Of a DNA stretch of 64,000 bases, positions 1-7,637 are shown in pieces. The number at the start of each line of letters is the position of its first letter. Within the stretch, counting starts at the first letter, position 1. The stretch spans positions 62,001 to 126,000 of the forward strand of contig NZ_JANHAV010000001.1 of NCBI RefSeq assembly GCF_024464655.1. Direction: 5' to 3'. The position numbers and the translations under genes are program-made. Source of the DNA: Halobellus inordinatus (GTDB lineage Archaea; Halobacteriota; Halobacteria; Halobacteriales; Haloferacaceae). Below the pieces are notes generated by a model. The model was not told where the DNA came from. It saw only the letters and a program-made list of their open reading frames with translations, and did not search any database.

Positions 1-2
1 TC

Positions 3-1256
3 AAACAGAACGCCACGGCGCTGGATTTCGATCTCGACGCCGTCGAGTTCCTGGATCTGAGTCCGAGCGCGGACGTGTTCTTCGAGGACAAATCGTACAC
101 TGTCTTCGAGGCGAGCGATGTCGAACGGGAGCCGTTCGCCGAGAGCGTCACCGACGCGGTCGAAGCGATCGATCCCGACCGCATTTTCGTCGACCCGATC
201 ACTCGGCTGCGGCATCTGACCCGCGACGACCGCGGGTTCCGAAAACAGGCGATTGGCTTCCTCGAGTATCTCACCCGAGACGACGCGACTGTGCTGTTCA
301 CCTCTCAACATACTGCGAGTTCATCCGACGAGGACCTGCAGTTCCTCAGCGACGGGACGATCGAACTCGACGACGCTGATCGGGGTCAATCGATCTCGGT
401 TCCGAAATTCCGCGGATCGGCGGCCCAGAGCGGAACGCACGCGATGGAGATATCGGACGAAGGAATGGTCGTCTATCCGGAATTACAGCCCGACGAGCAC
501 ACTCAGCAGTTCGTCGCCGAACCGCTCTCTTCGGGCGTTCCTGGTCTCGACGAACTGCTTCACGGCGGTATCGAACGGGGAACGGTCACGGTGATCAGCG
601 GGCCTACGGGCGTCGGCAAGACCACCCTCGGGACGCATTTTATGAAGGAAGCCGCAGCGCGCGGCGAGCGTTCAGTGATCTACCTTTTCGAGGAGAATAT
701 GGCGACGTTCCACGAGCGCTCTGAGTCGGTCGACGTCCCCGTGGCGGAGATGTGCGAGCAGGGATCGCTGTACGTCGAGGAGATGGAACCGCTGCAACTG
801 TCACCGCAACAGTTCGCTGGGTGCGTCCGACAGGAGGTCGAAGAGCAAGGCGCCGATATCGTGATGATCGACGGTATCGACGGCTACCGGGTTTCCGTCC
901 GCGGTCCCGAAGACGAACTCACCAGACGTCTGCACGCGCTGAGCCGGTATCTGAAGAATATGGGTGTGACGGTCATCCTCGTCGACGAGACCTACACTGT
1001 CACCGGCGATTTCTCGGCGACGGGGGCCAAACTGAGCTATCTCGCGGACAACATCGTCGTTCTCCAGCACATCGAGCACCAAGGGACGCTCCGGAAGATC
1101 GGCGGAGTTCTCAAGAAACGCACCAGCAACTTCGAACGTTCACTCCGGGAGTTCGAGATTACCGAAGATGGGCTCTCAGTTGGTGAACCGCTGACGGGGC
1201 TCCGCGGTATCCTCTCGGGCACACCCGAGTGGGAGTCGCCCCGTACCGATGACTGA
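3..1256 (+). CDS. KaiC-like RecA-superfamily ATPase (5' end outside the window)
   Basis: The frame is open from the first base of the window, so the start codon and most of the first KaiC domain lie upstream. What remains is the end of domain one (FLDLSPS near the edge, then the stretch ending VLFTSQ) followed by a complete second domain with a Walker A motif GPTGVGKTT (about 200 codons in) and a Walker B-like strand ending VMIDGID. Two-domain KaiC-type ATPases are common in haloarchaea, where they are usually signalling proteins rather than clock proteins. The stop overlaps the start of the downstream histidine kinase by 8 bases, so the two are probably co-translated and act together. A methionine at codon 75 is possible as an internal start but would cut the first domain, so I reject it. 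Confidence 0.85.
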   Translation, partial: KQNATALDFDLDAVEFLDLSPSADVFFEDKSYTVFEASDVEREPFAESVTDAVEAIDPDRIFVDPITRLRHLTRDDRGFRKQAIGFLEYLTRDDATVLFTSQHTASSSDEDLQFLSDGTIELDDADRGQSISVPKFRGSAAQSGTHAMEISDEGMVVYPELQPDEHTQQFVAEPLSSGVPGLDELLHGGIERGTVTVISGPTGVGKTTLGTHFMKEAAARGERSVIYLFEENMATFHERSESVDVPVAEMCEQGSLYVEEMEPLQLSPQQFAGCVRQEVEEQGADIVMIDGIDGYRVSVRGPEDELTRRLHALSRYLKNMGVTVILVDETYTVTGDFSATGAKLSYLADNIVVLQHIEHQGTLRKIGGVLKKRTSNFERSLREFEITEDGLSVGEPLTGLRGILSGTPEWESPRTDD

Positions 1257-3615
1257 CGGCCGCCTCGACCCGCGCGATCCCCAATCACCGACCGTACAGC
1301 GCGACAGGCGAATCCTCCTCCTGTTGGAGCACGAGGAGAATCGACGACACCTCAAACGGTGGCTCCGGGATGACTCGCCGTACACCCCCGTCGTCGTCTC
1401 CGATCCCGAAGACGCGGTCGATGGCGACCTCTGTCTCGTCGACCCTGCTGCACTCGCACGCCACCACGAGTGGGTTGAAGCGTGCAAAGAACGCGAACGT
1501 CCGCGATTCTTCCCCGTATTGCTCGCGACGGCCGACGGCGGTGAGACGCTTACTGACGCTCTCCGATCGGTCGTCGACGAGACGATCACGACGCCGCTTG
1601 AGGTCTCAGAGTTTCGACGACGACTCGAAAACCTCCTCGAACGACGGCGGCTCTCTGCAGACCTCACGACCCGGCTCGAACGGAGCAAAGAGCGCTACGA
1701 GACGATCTTCGCCGCTGTCGACGATGCTCTTTTGATTATCGACCCAGCGGCCGACCGGATCGCGGAGTGCAATCCCCGCGCGACGGAACTACTTGGCTAC
1801 GCTGAGTCTGAGTTGGTGTCGCTGTCGCCGTCCGCTGACCTCCACCGCGAGGACCAAGACGCGTACGAGACGTTCGTCCAGCGCGTCCTCGAAGAGGGCC
1901 GAGCGCGGACCGAGTCGCTTTCGTGTATCCGGAAGGACGGAACCGTCATCGAGACTGAGGTCTCGGCGAGCGTCCTCGAAGGCCACGCCGACGCGCATCC
2001 GAACATCGTGTTGAGCATCCGTGATGTCACTGCGCGGCGTGAGCGCGAGCGGACGGTCGAACGCCAGCGAGACAGGCTCGAAGAACTCACCCGAATCACT
2101 CAAACGCTGCAAGAGACGACGGAGGCAGTCGTTCAGGCGACCGATCGGGACGAACTCGAAGCCACCGTCTGCCGGCGACTCGCCGAATCCGAGTCCTATC
2201 AGTTCGCCTGGATCGGCGAGCGGCAGTTCGAGACGGGCGGCGATCCGGTCGTGCCGCGGGCGACGGGTGGCGGCGCGGCGGCGTATCTCGACCAGGTCGA
2301 AATCACCGCCGGCGAAGCCCCGACCGGGCAGGGGCCGACGGGCCGCGCGCTTCGGTCTCGTGAGGTCGAAACCGCCCAGCGCGCCACGGCTGATCCAGAG
2401 ATGACCCCGTGGCACGACGCGTTATCGGAATTCGATGTCCGCGCGACGGCCGCCGTCCCCATCCAGCACGACGACAAACTGTTCGGTGCCCTCAATCTCT
2501 ACACCTCGCGGGAAGACGCCTTTGGCGGGGAGGAACGAGAGACCCTGGCGAACCTCGGACGCGCTATCGGTCGCGAGATCACGGGAATCCGCGCACGCGA
2601 AGAGGCGGAACTCTTCGAGAAGGCGATCGAACACACCGGACACGCGATCTATATTACCGACGTCGAGGGCACGATCCAGTACGTAAACCGGGCGTTCGAG
2701 AAGGCAACTGGCTACGGTCGAGAGGAAGCGTTGGGGCGGACACCGCGCATCCTCCGCTCCGGCGAGCACGACCGGCGGTTCTACCGCGACCTCTGGGAGA
2801 CGATCACGTCGGGCGAGATATGGGAGAGCGAGGTTATCAACCGCCGCAAAGACGGCCGGCGCCAGTACATCGACCAGACGATCGCACCTCTCTTCGGCGA
2901 CGACGGAGCCGTCGAACGGTTCGTCGCGGTCAATACCGAGATCACGGAGCGACGGCGGCGCAGACAACAGCTCCAGGTGCTCTATCGAGTGCTCCGACAC
3001 AACCTCCGCAACGAGTTGAACATCATCAGCGGCTACGCCGACCTGCTCTCCGATCACGGGACCGACGCCGGGGGTGCCGTCTCGAGGATCATCGATTCGG
3101 CGGACGAACTCCTCCGGATCAGCGACCAGGTACAGCAGATCGAACGCACGTTCAGCGACGACAACGAGCGCAACGTCGTCCGGTCCCTCGAAACAGTGAT
3201 CCGGCGGGCAAAGCAGGACGTCCTCGACACTACTGCCGGCGTCGATGAATCGGTCGAGATCCCGCAGACGCAGCACCGCGTCAACGCCGAACTCGAAACC
3301 GCGCTCACGGAACTGCTTCGGAATGCGGTCCAGCACAACGATGCCGACACTCCGAAAGTGCGGCTGACTGTCGACGTCTCCGAGTCTGCTGCGCATCCCC
3401 ACGCGACGATCACTGTCACCGATAACGGGCCGGGGATCCCCGAGAACGAACGGCTCGTGCTCGAAGAGGGCGAAGAGACGCCGCTCCTCCACGGCAGCGG
3501 GCTCGGCCTGTGGCTTGTCAACTGGGTCGTGACCGAACTCGGCGGGCGGATCCGGATCACCGACAACGACCCCCGTGGCACGGTCGTTTCGATCACACTC
3601 CCGGTCACGAGCTGA
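1249..3615 (+). CDS. Multidomain PAS/GAF/PAS sensor histidine kinase
   Basis: The 788-residue protein starts with a receiver-like domain (about 1-130; RILLLLEHEE, LCLVDP) that looks degenerate. Then come a PAS domain (about 145-265), a GAF domain (about 290-445), a second PAS domain (about 450-570) and a kinase core. The core has the H-box VLRHNLRNELN with the phospho-acceptor His, an N-box LLRNAVQHND, a G1 box DNGPGIP and a G2 box GSGLGLWLV. There is no transmembrane segment, so it is a soluble sensor. The ATG lies inside the end of the KaiC-like gene (ATGACTGA overlap), indicating translational coupling. The input signal cannot be told from sequence. A GAF or PAS chromophore or redox ligand is possible, but no diagnostic cysteine or histidine is obvious. 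Confidence 0.9.
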   Translation: MTDGRLDPRDPQSPTVQRDRRILLLLEHEENRRHLKRWLRDDSPYTPVVVSDPEDAVDGDLCLVDPAALARHHEWVEACKERERPRFFPVLLATADGGETLTDALRSVVDETITTPLEVSEFRRRLENLLERRRLSADLTTRLERSKERYETIFAAVDDALLIIDPAADRIAECNPRATELLGYAESELVSLSPSADLHREDQDAYETFVQRVLEEGRARTESLSCIRKDGTVIETEVSASVLEGHADAHPNIVLSIRDVTARRERERTVERQRDRLEELTRITQTLQETTEAVVQATDRDELEATVCRRLAESESYQFAWIGERQFETGGDPVVPRATGGGAAAYLDQVEITAGEAPTGQGPTGRALRSREVETAQRATADPEMTPWHDALSEFDVRATAAVPIQHDDKLFGALNLYTSREDAFGGEERETLANLGRAIGREITGIRAREEAELFEKAIEHTGHAIYITDVEGTIQYVNRAFEKATGYGREEALGRTPRILRSGEHDRRFYRDLWETITSGEIWESEVINRRKDGRRQYIDQTIAPLFGDDGAVERFVAVNTEITERRRRRQQLQVLYRVLRHNLRNELNIISGYADLLSDHGTDAGGAVSRIIDSADELLRISDQVQQIERTFSDDNERNVVRSLETVIRRAKQDVLDTTAGVDESVEIPQTQHRVNAELETALTELLRNAVQHNDADTPKVRLTVDVSESAAHPHATITVTDNGPGIPENERLVLEEGEETPLLHGSGLGLWLVNWVVTELGGRIRITDNDPRGTVVSITLPVTS

Positions 3616-3706
3616 GGCTGGTCGTTCGCGTGACGCGTCCGAAGCCGGCCCAGACGAACAGATTAAGGGTCCAGCCGCACCCTTCACCGAACGGTGACCG
3701 AAATCT

Positions 3707-4420
3707 ATGGGCGACCTGCCCGACCAGTTCAACTGCACGATCACTAATTGGGAGTACATCTACGGGCTCTGTCGCGACGTCAGCGACCAGGTGAAGACCG
3801 CCGATTTCGAACCGGACGTCGTCGTCGCGCTCGCTCGCGGCGGCTGGTTCGCAGGTCGGTGCATCTGCGACTTCCTCGGACTCGACGATCTGACGAGCCT
3901 GAAGATGGAGCACTACGTCGGCACCGCCGAGAAGGCCGACGAGCCGGAGGTGCGTTACCCGATGCCGAAAGGCAGCGTCGAAGGCAAAGACGTGCTCATC
4001 ATCGACGACATCGCCGACACCGGCGGGTCGATCGAGCGCGCCTACGAGTACGTGACCGACCGCGACGCGGGCGAGGTCCGGACCGCGACGCTGCAACTCC
4101 TGCAGACGAGCGAGTTCGAGCCCGACTTCGTCGGCGAGCGCTTAGAGGAGTGGACGTGGATCGTCTACCCCTGGAACTTCATCGAGGATATGATCGACCT
4201 CATCTCCGGCGTGATGGAGAAGGCCGACGAGGAGACCTTCGAGGTCGAGGACATCCGCCATTACCTCTCGGAGTTCCACTCGGTCGACCGGATCGAGATG
4301 GAGATCGCCCAGCCCGATCGGATGAGCGAAGTGATGGCCGAGATGGAGCGGCGCGGCTACGTCGAATCGGCTCACACTGACGCCTGGCGACTCGTCGACA
4401 ACGAAGGTATCGGCGCGTAG
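3707..4420 (+). CDS. Type I phosphoribosyltransferase (purine PRTase-like)
   Basis: The 237-residue protein carries the PRPP-binding signature VLIIDDIADTGGS near residue 97 and an upstream VVALARGGWFAGR loop, both typical of hypoxanthine/xanthine-guanine phosphoribosyltransferase relatives. The family transfers phosphoribose to a purine base or, in some archaeal members, serves as a regulator. About 90 residues follow the catalytic domain and have a winged-helix-like look (an acidic helix, then MAEMERRGYVESAHTDAWRL), unlike minimal HGPRTs of about 180 residues. The cytosolic enzyme role is the default. The substrate base is not determined by what I can see. The gene stands alone between the histidine kinase and a permease. 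Confidence 0.8.
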   Translation: MGDLPDQFNCTITNWEYIYGLCRDVSDQVKTADFEPDVVVALARGGWFAGRCICDFLGLDDLTSLKMEHYVGTAEKADEPEVRYPMPKGSVEGKDVLIIDDIADTGGSIERAYEYVTDRDAGEVRTATLQLLQTSEFEPDFVGERLEEWTWIVYPWNFIEDMIDLISGVMEKADEETFEVEDIRHYLSEFHSVDRIEMEIAQPDRMSEVMAEMERRGYVESAHTDAWRLVDNEGIGA

Positions 4421-4501
4421 GGTCGGTCGGGGCGGATCCGAGCCTCCGATACGGACGCTCCCGTCACGCCGGCGACCGAAGCGTTTGAATAGCGACTTCG
4501 T

Positions 4502-5470
4502 GTGCCCTCTGACGTGGTCTCTCTGGTCTCCGTCTTCGCGACCGCGATCCTCCCGATCGTCGCCGTCGGCGGCGTCGGATACCTGCTGGGGCGCGTCCGC
4601 GACATCGAGACGGACGCGCTCAACACCGTCGTCGTCTACGTGCTCGCGCCGGCCCTCGTCTTTCATAGCCTCGCGACGACGACGCTCGCACAGTCCACGC
4701 TGGCGCGCATCACCGTCGCGATTCTCGTCTTTCACGTTCTCGCGATCGCGCTCGCAGAGGCCGCCGGTCGTCTCTTCGGCGCGTCGGAGACGGCGCTGGC
4801 GGCGCTGACGCTCGTCATCGCCTTTCCGAACACCGGCAACTACGGCGTCCCCGTCTCCAGTTTCGCCTTCGGCGACACCGGCCGCGCGACGGCCGTCGTC
4901 TATCTCTCCGTGCAGGCCGCACTCATCTACACTGTGGGCGTCTTCCTCGCCTCACGTGGAAGCGCCGAGAGCCGCTTTGCGGGCGTCCGGCAGGTCTTCC
5001 GCGTGCCGCTCGTGTACGCCGTCGCCGCCGCGCTCCTCGCTCGCGCGCTCGGCGTCGTCCCGCCGGTCGACTCGACCGCGATGTCGACGCTCCAACTCGT
5101 CGGCGACTCGGCGATTCCGGTGATGCTGCTCCTCTTGGGAATCCAGCTCGCGCGGACGAACGTCGCATCGACGCTGTCGTCTGTCAGCGGCGTCGTCGGC
5201 CTGAAGATGGTCGTCGCGCCGGTGATCGCAGTCGCCGTCGCGCTCCTGGTTGGCTTTTCGGATCCCGCCGTCGCGCGGACGTTCGTCCTCGAATCCGCGA
5301 TGCCGTCGGCGGTCACGCCGCTGATCCTCGTCGGCGAGTTCGCCGAGGGCGAGGTCGCGGGTGTCCCCGTTACCGAGTTCGTCTCGACGGCGATCTTCGC
5401 TACCACGGTGGTCTCCGTGCTCACGCTGACGGTCCTCATCGCCGTTCTAGAGAGCGGCGTGGTGCTCTGA
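4502..5470 (+). CDS. AEC family permease (auxin efflux carrier/malate permease type)
   Basis: The 322-residue protein is almost entirely hydrophobic, with about ten membrane spans in two halves. It has the family's conserved FPNTGNYGVPV segment around residue 104, which lies in the discontinuous helix of the first half, and a matching ESAMPSAVTP segment in the second half. Members export or import organic acids or small organic anions. The substrate here is unknown. Translation starts at a GTG (CCT CTG precedes it). The only later starts are internal and would remove the first helix. The gene ends immediately before a 77-base inverted-repeat element. Confidence 0.85.
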   Translation: MPSDVVSLVSVFATAILPIVAVGGVGYLLGRVRDIETDALNTVVVYVLAPALVFHSLATTTLAQSTLARITVAILVFHVLAIALAEAAGRLFGASETALAALTLVIAFPNTGNYGVPVSSFAFGDTGRATAVVYLSVQAALIYTVGVFLASRGSAESRFAGVRQVFRVPLVYAVAAALLARALGVVPPVDSTAMSTLQLVGDSAIPVMLLLLGIQLARTNVASTLSSVSGVVGLKMVVAPVIAVAVALLVGFSDPAVARTFVLESAMPSAVTPLILVGEFAEGEVAGVPVTEFVSTAIFATTVVSVLTLTVLIAVLESGVVL

Positions 5471-5547
5471 TAGGGAGTATCGTCACTGTTCGGAGGTTCT
5501 CGCCGACCGTCCGGCGAGACATCTATGGGGACGTACGATACTCCCTA
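5471..5547. repeat. 77-base nested inverted repeat between permease and mtnP
   Basis: Perfect 13-base arms TAGGGAGTATCGT (5471-5483) and ACGATACTCCCTA (5535-5547) enclose an inner perfect 8-base hairpin, TCTCGCCG (5498-5505) with CGGCGAGA (5512-5519). The first arm begins directly after the permease stop codon. It could be the permease terminator or 3' UTR structure, a small structured RNA or a tiny non-autonomous mobile element. No convincing target-site duplication flanks it and no anticodon-like architecture is present. Confidence 0.7.
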
Positions 5548-5626
5548 CGAGGCCGCTGCGACGCCGGCGCTGCGGCCCGCGCCGATCGCGTGCGAACGAT
5601 CACCGAACCGACGCCGACCCATCACG

Positions 5627-5632
5627 CTTTAG
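5627..5632 (+). promoter_or_regulatory. TATA-like box of mtnP
   Basis: CTTTAG lies about 26 bases before the ATG at 5656, the spacing that gives a leaderless transcript in haloarchaea. No ribosome binding site precedes the ATG, which agrees. Confidence 0.5.
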
Positions 5633-5655
5633 CGCCGTCGCTCGAAGCCACGACT

Positions 5656-6516
5656 ATGGCTATCGGATTCATCGGCGGGAGCGGAATCTACGACGCGCTA
5701 CCGCTGCGAGACACGCGGGAGGTCGACGTCGACACGCCGTTCGGGAAACCCTCGGCACCCCTGACGGTCGGCGAGTTCGGCGACACCGGCCGCGAAGTCG
5801 TGTTCGTGCCGCGACACGGCCCCGACCACCAGCGCTCGCCGACGACGCTGCCGTATCGAGCGAACGTCTTCGCGCTGAAGAAACTCGGCGTCACGCACGT
5901 CCTCGCCTCGAACGCGGTCGGGAGCCTCCGCGAGGACCTCCCACCGCAGACGCTCGTGATCCCCGATCAGATCTACGACCGGACGAAACACCGCGACCTG
6001 ACGTTCTTCGACGAGGACGTCGTCGTCCACCAACCGTTCGCCGATCCGTACTGTGGGGACCTCAACGAGATCCTCGCGGACGCCGCCGAATCGGCGACCG
6101 ACGCTGACGTCGTCCGCGGCGGAACCTACGTCTGCATCGAGGGACCGCAGTACTCCACGCGCGCCGAGAGCGAGTTCTACCGCGACCAGGGCTGGGACGT
6201 CATCGGGATGACGACCATCCCCGAGGCGAAACTCGCCCACGAGGCCGAGATGGCCTACGCCACCGTCACCGGCGTCACCGACTACGACGTCTGGAAGGAA
6301 GACAGCGAGGTCACACTGGACGAAGTGCTCGAAAACGCCGCGAAGAACGAGACGGCGATCAAAGAGACCGTCGAGGCGGCGATCGAGGCGATCCCCGAAG
6401 ACCACGCCTGCGACTGCCACACGGCGCTCGACGGCACGATCAACACGCCCGACGACGCGATTCCGGACGCGACGAAAGACGACCTCGAACCGCTCATCGG
6501 CGCGTACGTCGAGTAA
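5656..6516 (+). CDS. mtnP: S-methyl-5'-thioadenosine phosphorylase
   Basis: The 286-residue protein belongs to the PNP/MTAP family, which splits 5'-methylthioadenosine with phosphate in the methionine salvage pathway in the cytosol. It opens with the conserved IGFIGGSGIYD, has the phosphate/base region RHGPDHQRSP at about residue 55, and the family's GPQYSTRAESEFYR near residue 170 followed by IGMTTIPEAKLAHEAE. The frame stays open upstream to 5590, but homologous sequence begins at the ATG chosen here and a TATA-like box sits 26 bases before it. Some family members prefer 5'-deoxyadenosine or inosine, which cannot be excluded. Confidence 0.92.
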   Translation: MAIGFIGGSGIYDALPLRDTREVDVDTPFGKPSAPLTVGEFGDTGREVVFVPRHGPDHQRSPTTLPYRANVFALKKLGVTHVLASNAVGSLREDLPPQTLVIPDQIYDRTKHRDLTFFDEDVVVHQPFADPYCGDLNEILADAAESATDADVVRGGTYVCIEGPQYSTRAESEFYRDQGWDVIGMTTIPEAKLAHEAEMAYATVTGVTDYDVWKEDSEVTLDEVLENAAKNETAIKETVEAAIEAIPEDHACDCHTALDGTINTPDDAIPDATKDDLEPLIGAYVE

Positions 6517-6623
6517 GTCCGGTCGTCGCGAACGACCCCGCCAGTTCCCGGGAGGTCACGAACGACTCGCCGGCTCCTGTGGGTCACGAACGACCTGACC
6601 CGCCAGCCGACGCGGACCGCGCC

Positions 6624-7637
6624 TCAATCGTCGTCCGCGGCGGGCGCGACGGCCTCGTCCGCTGTTTTTTCGCTTTCCGCGTCGGTGTCGCCGTCCGTCC
6701 TGGTGTCGGCTCCCGATCCGCTCACGTCCTCGTCGCCGTCGGCGTCCGGGTCCGCGAACTCCGCGTCGGGATTCCGAATCCAGAGGTCTCCGAAGAGGTC
6801 GTCCTGCTGGAGTCGGACGTCCCCGCGGTGCGAGAGAAAGAGCAGCGCGAGGTAGGACGTCACCGGCGTCTCGGCGGCGTCGGCGACTTCTTTGAACAGG
6901 ACCTCCTCGCGGCCGTTGTCGTAGTGGACGTCGATGGACTCCTGGACGGCCGCGATCGACGTCTCGATGTCCTCGGTGTGGGCCGTGTCGGTCACGTCGG
7001 CCGCGGTCGGCTCGTCGGCCTCGCGGAACTCGTCGGCCGAGCGGTAATCGAGCGTTTGGGTCCCGCGGCGGTGGCCGTGCGGCGACTCGGAGGTGTCGTA
7101 CTCGCGGCGGCGCTTCCACCACGACTGCCGCTCGGCCTCCCGAAGTTCGCGGACGAGTTCGTCGAGCGTCTCTGGCGACCCACGCGCCTGTTTGCGTTCG
7201 AGACGCCGGTCCATCTCCGCCTCCAGCGCGTCGACCGGATCGAACCCCGGTGCGCCCGCGCCGTCGCCCTCGCTGTCTGCGATCGGCCCGCCGCTCTCCA
7301 GTGCGGCCTCCCACGGCTCGATCTCGTCTTCGGGCTCCTCGTCGTCCGGTTCCAGCAGCGCGTCGCTCTTCATCCGCAGGAGGACGGCCGCATAAAACAG
7401 CGCCCGCCCCGAGGTCCGCAGATCGGTCTCGTCGAGACGTTCGAGGAACGCGTCCGTCGCCTCGACGAGGTCGACGTCCCAGGGGTCGATTTCGCCCTCC
7501 TCGGCCAACTGGACGAGCAGTTCGACGGGCTCGACTTCGTCGTCGTCGGCCGACGGGTCGCGCTCTGGGCCGCGGTCGGCGCGGAGGCCATCGGTGAGAG
7601 CGCCGGTTCCCGGAGCCGACCCGGCTGAGTCAGTCAT
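6624..7637 (-). CDS. scpA: Segregation and condensation protein ScpA (kleisin)
   Basis: The 337-residue kleisin closes the SMC ring by linking the two ATPase heads. After an acidic N-terminal extension of about 30 residues it has the characteristic VELLVQLAEEGEIDPWDVDL helix at about residue 38, then LRTSGRALFYAAVLLRMKSDALLEP. A middle acidic linker leads to a C-terminal winged-helix region (TSYLALLFLSHRGDVRLQQDDLFGDLWI), and the protein ends in an acidic low-complexity tail. The ATG overlaps the smc stop by 8 bases (ATGACTGA), so it is the second gene of an smc-scpA operon. No ScpB gene is visible in the window. Confidence 0.92.
   Translation of the reverse strand: MTDSAGSAPGTGALTDGLRADRGPERDPSADDDEVEPVELLVQLAEEGEIDPWDVDLVEATDAFLERLDETDLRTSGRALFYAAVLLRMKSDALLEPDDEEPEDEIEPWEAALESGGPIADSEGDGAGAPGFDPVDALEAEMDRRLERKQARGSPETLDELVRELREAERQSWWKRRREYDTSESPHGHRRGTQTLDYRSADEFREADEPTAADVTDTAHTEDIETSIAAVQESIDVHYDNGREEVLFKEVADAAETPVTSYLALLFLSHRGDVRLQQDDLFGDLWIRNPDAEFADPDADGDEDVSGSGADTRTDGDTDAESEKTADEAVAPAADDD

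Noticed and set aside
5471-5547. Reading the nested inverted repeat as a tRNA
   Set aside because: Although 77 bases long with terminal stems, the outer stem is 13 base pairs, and no T-loop or anticodon arm fits.
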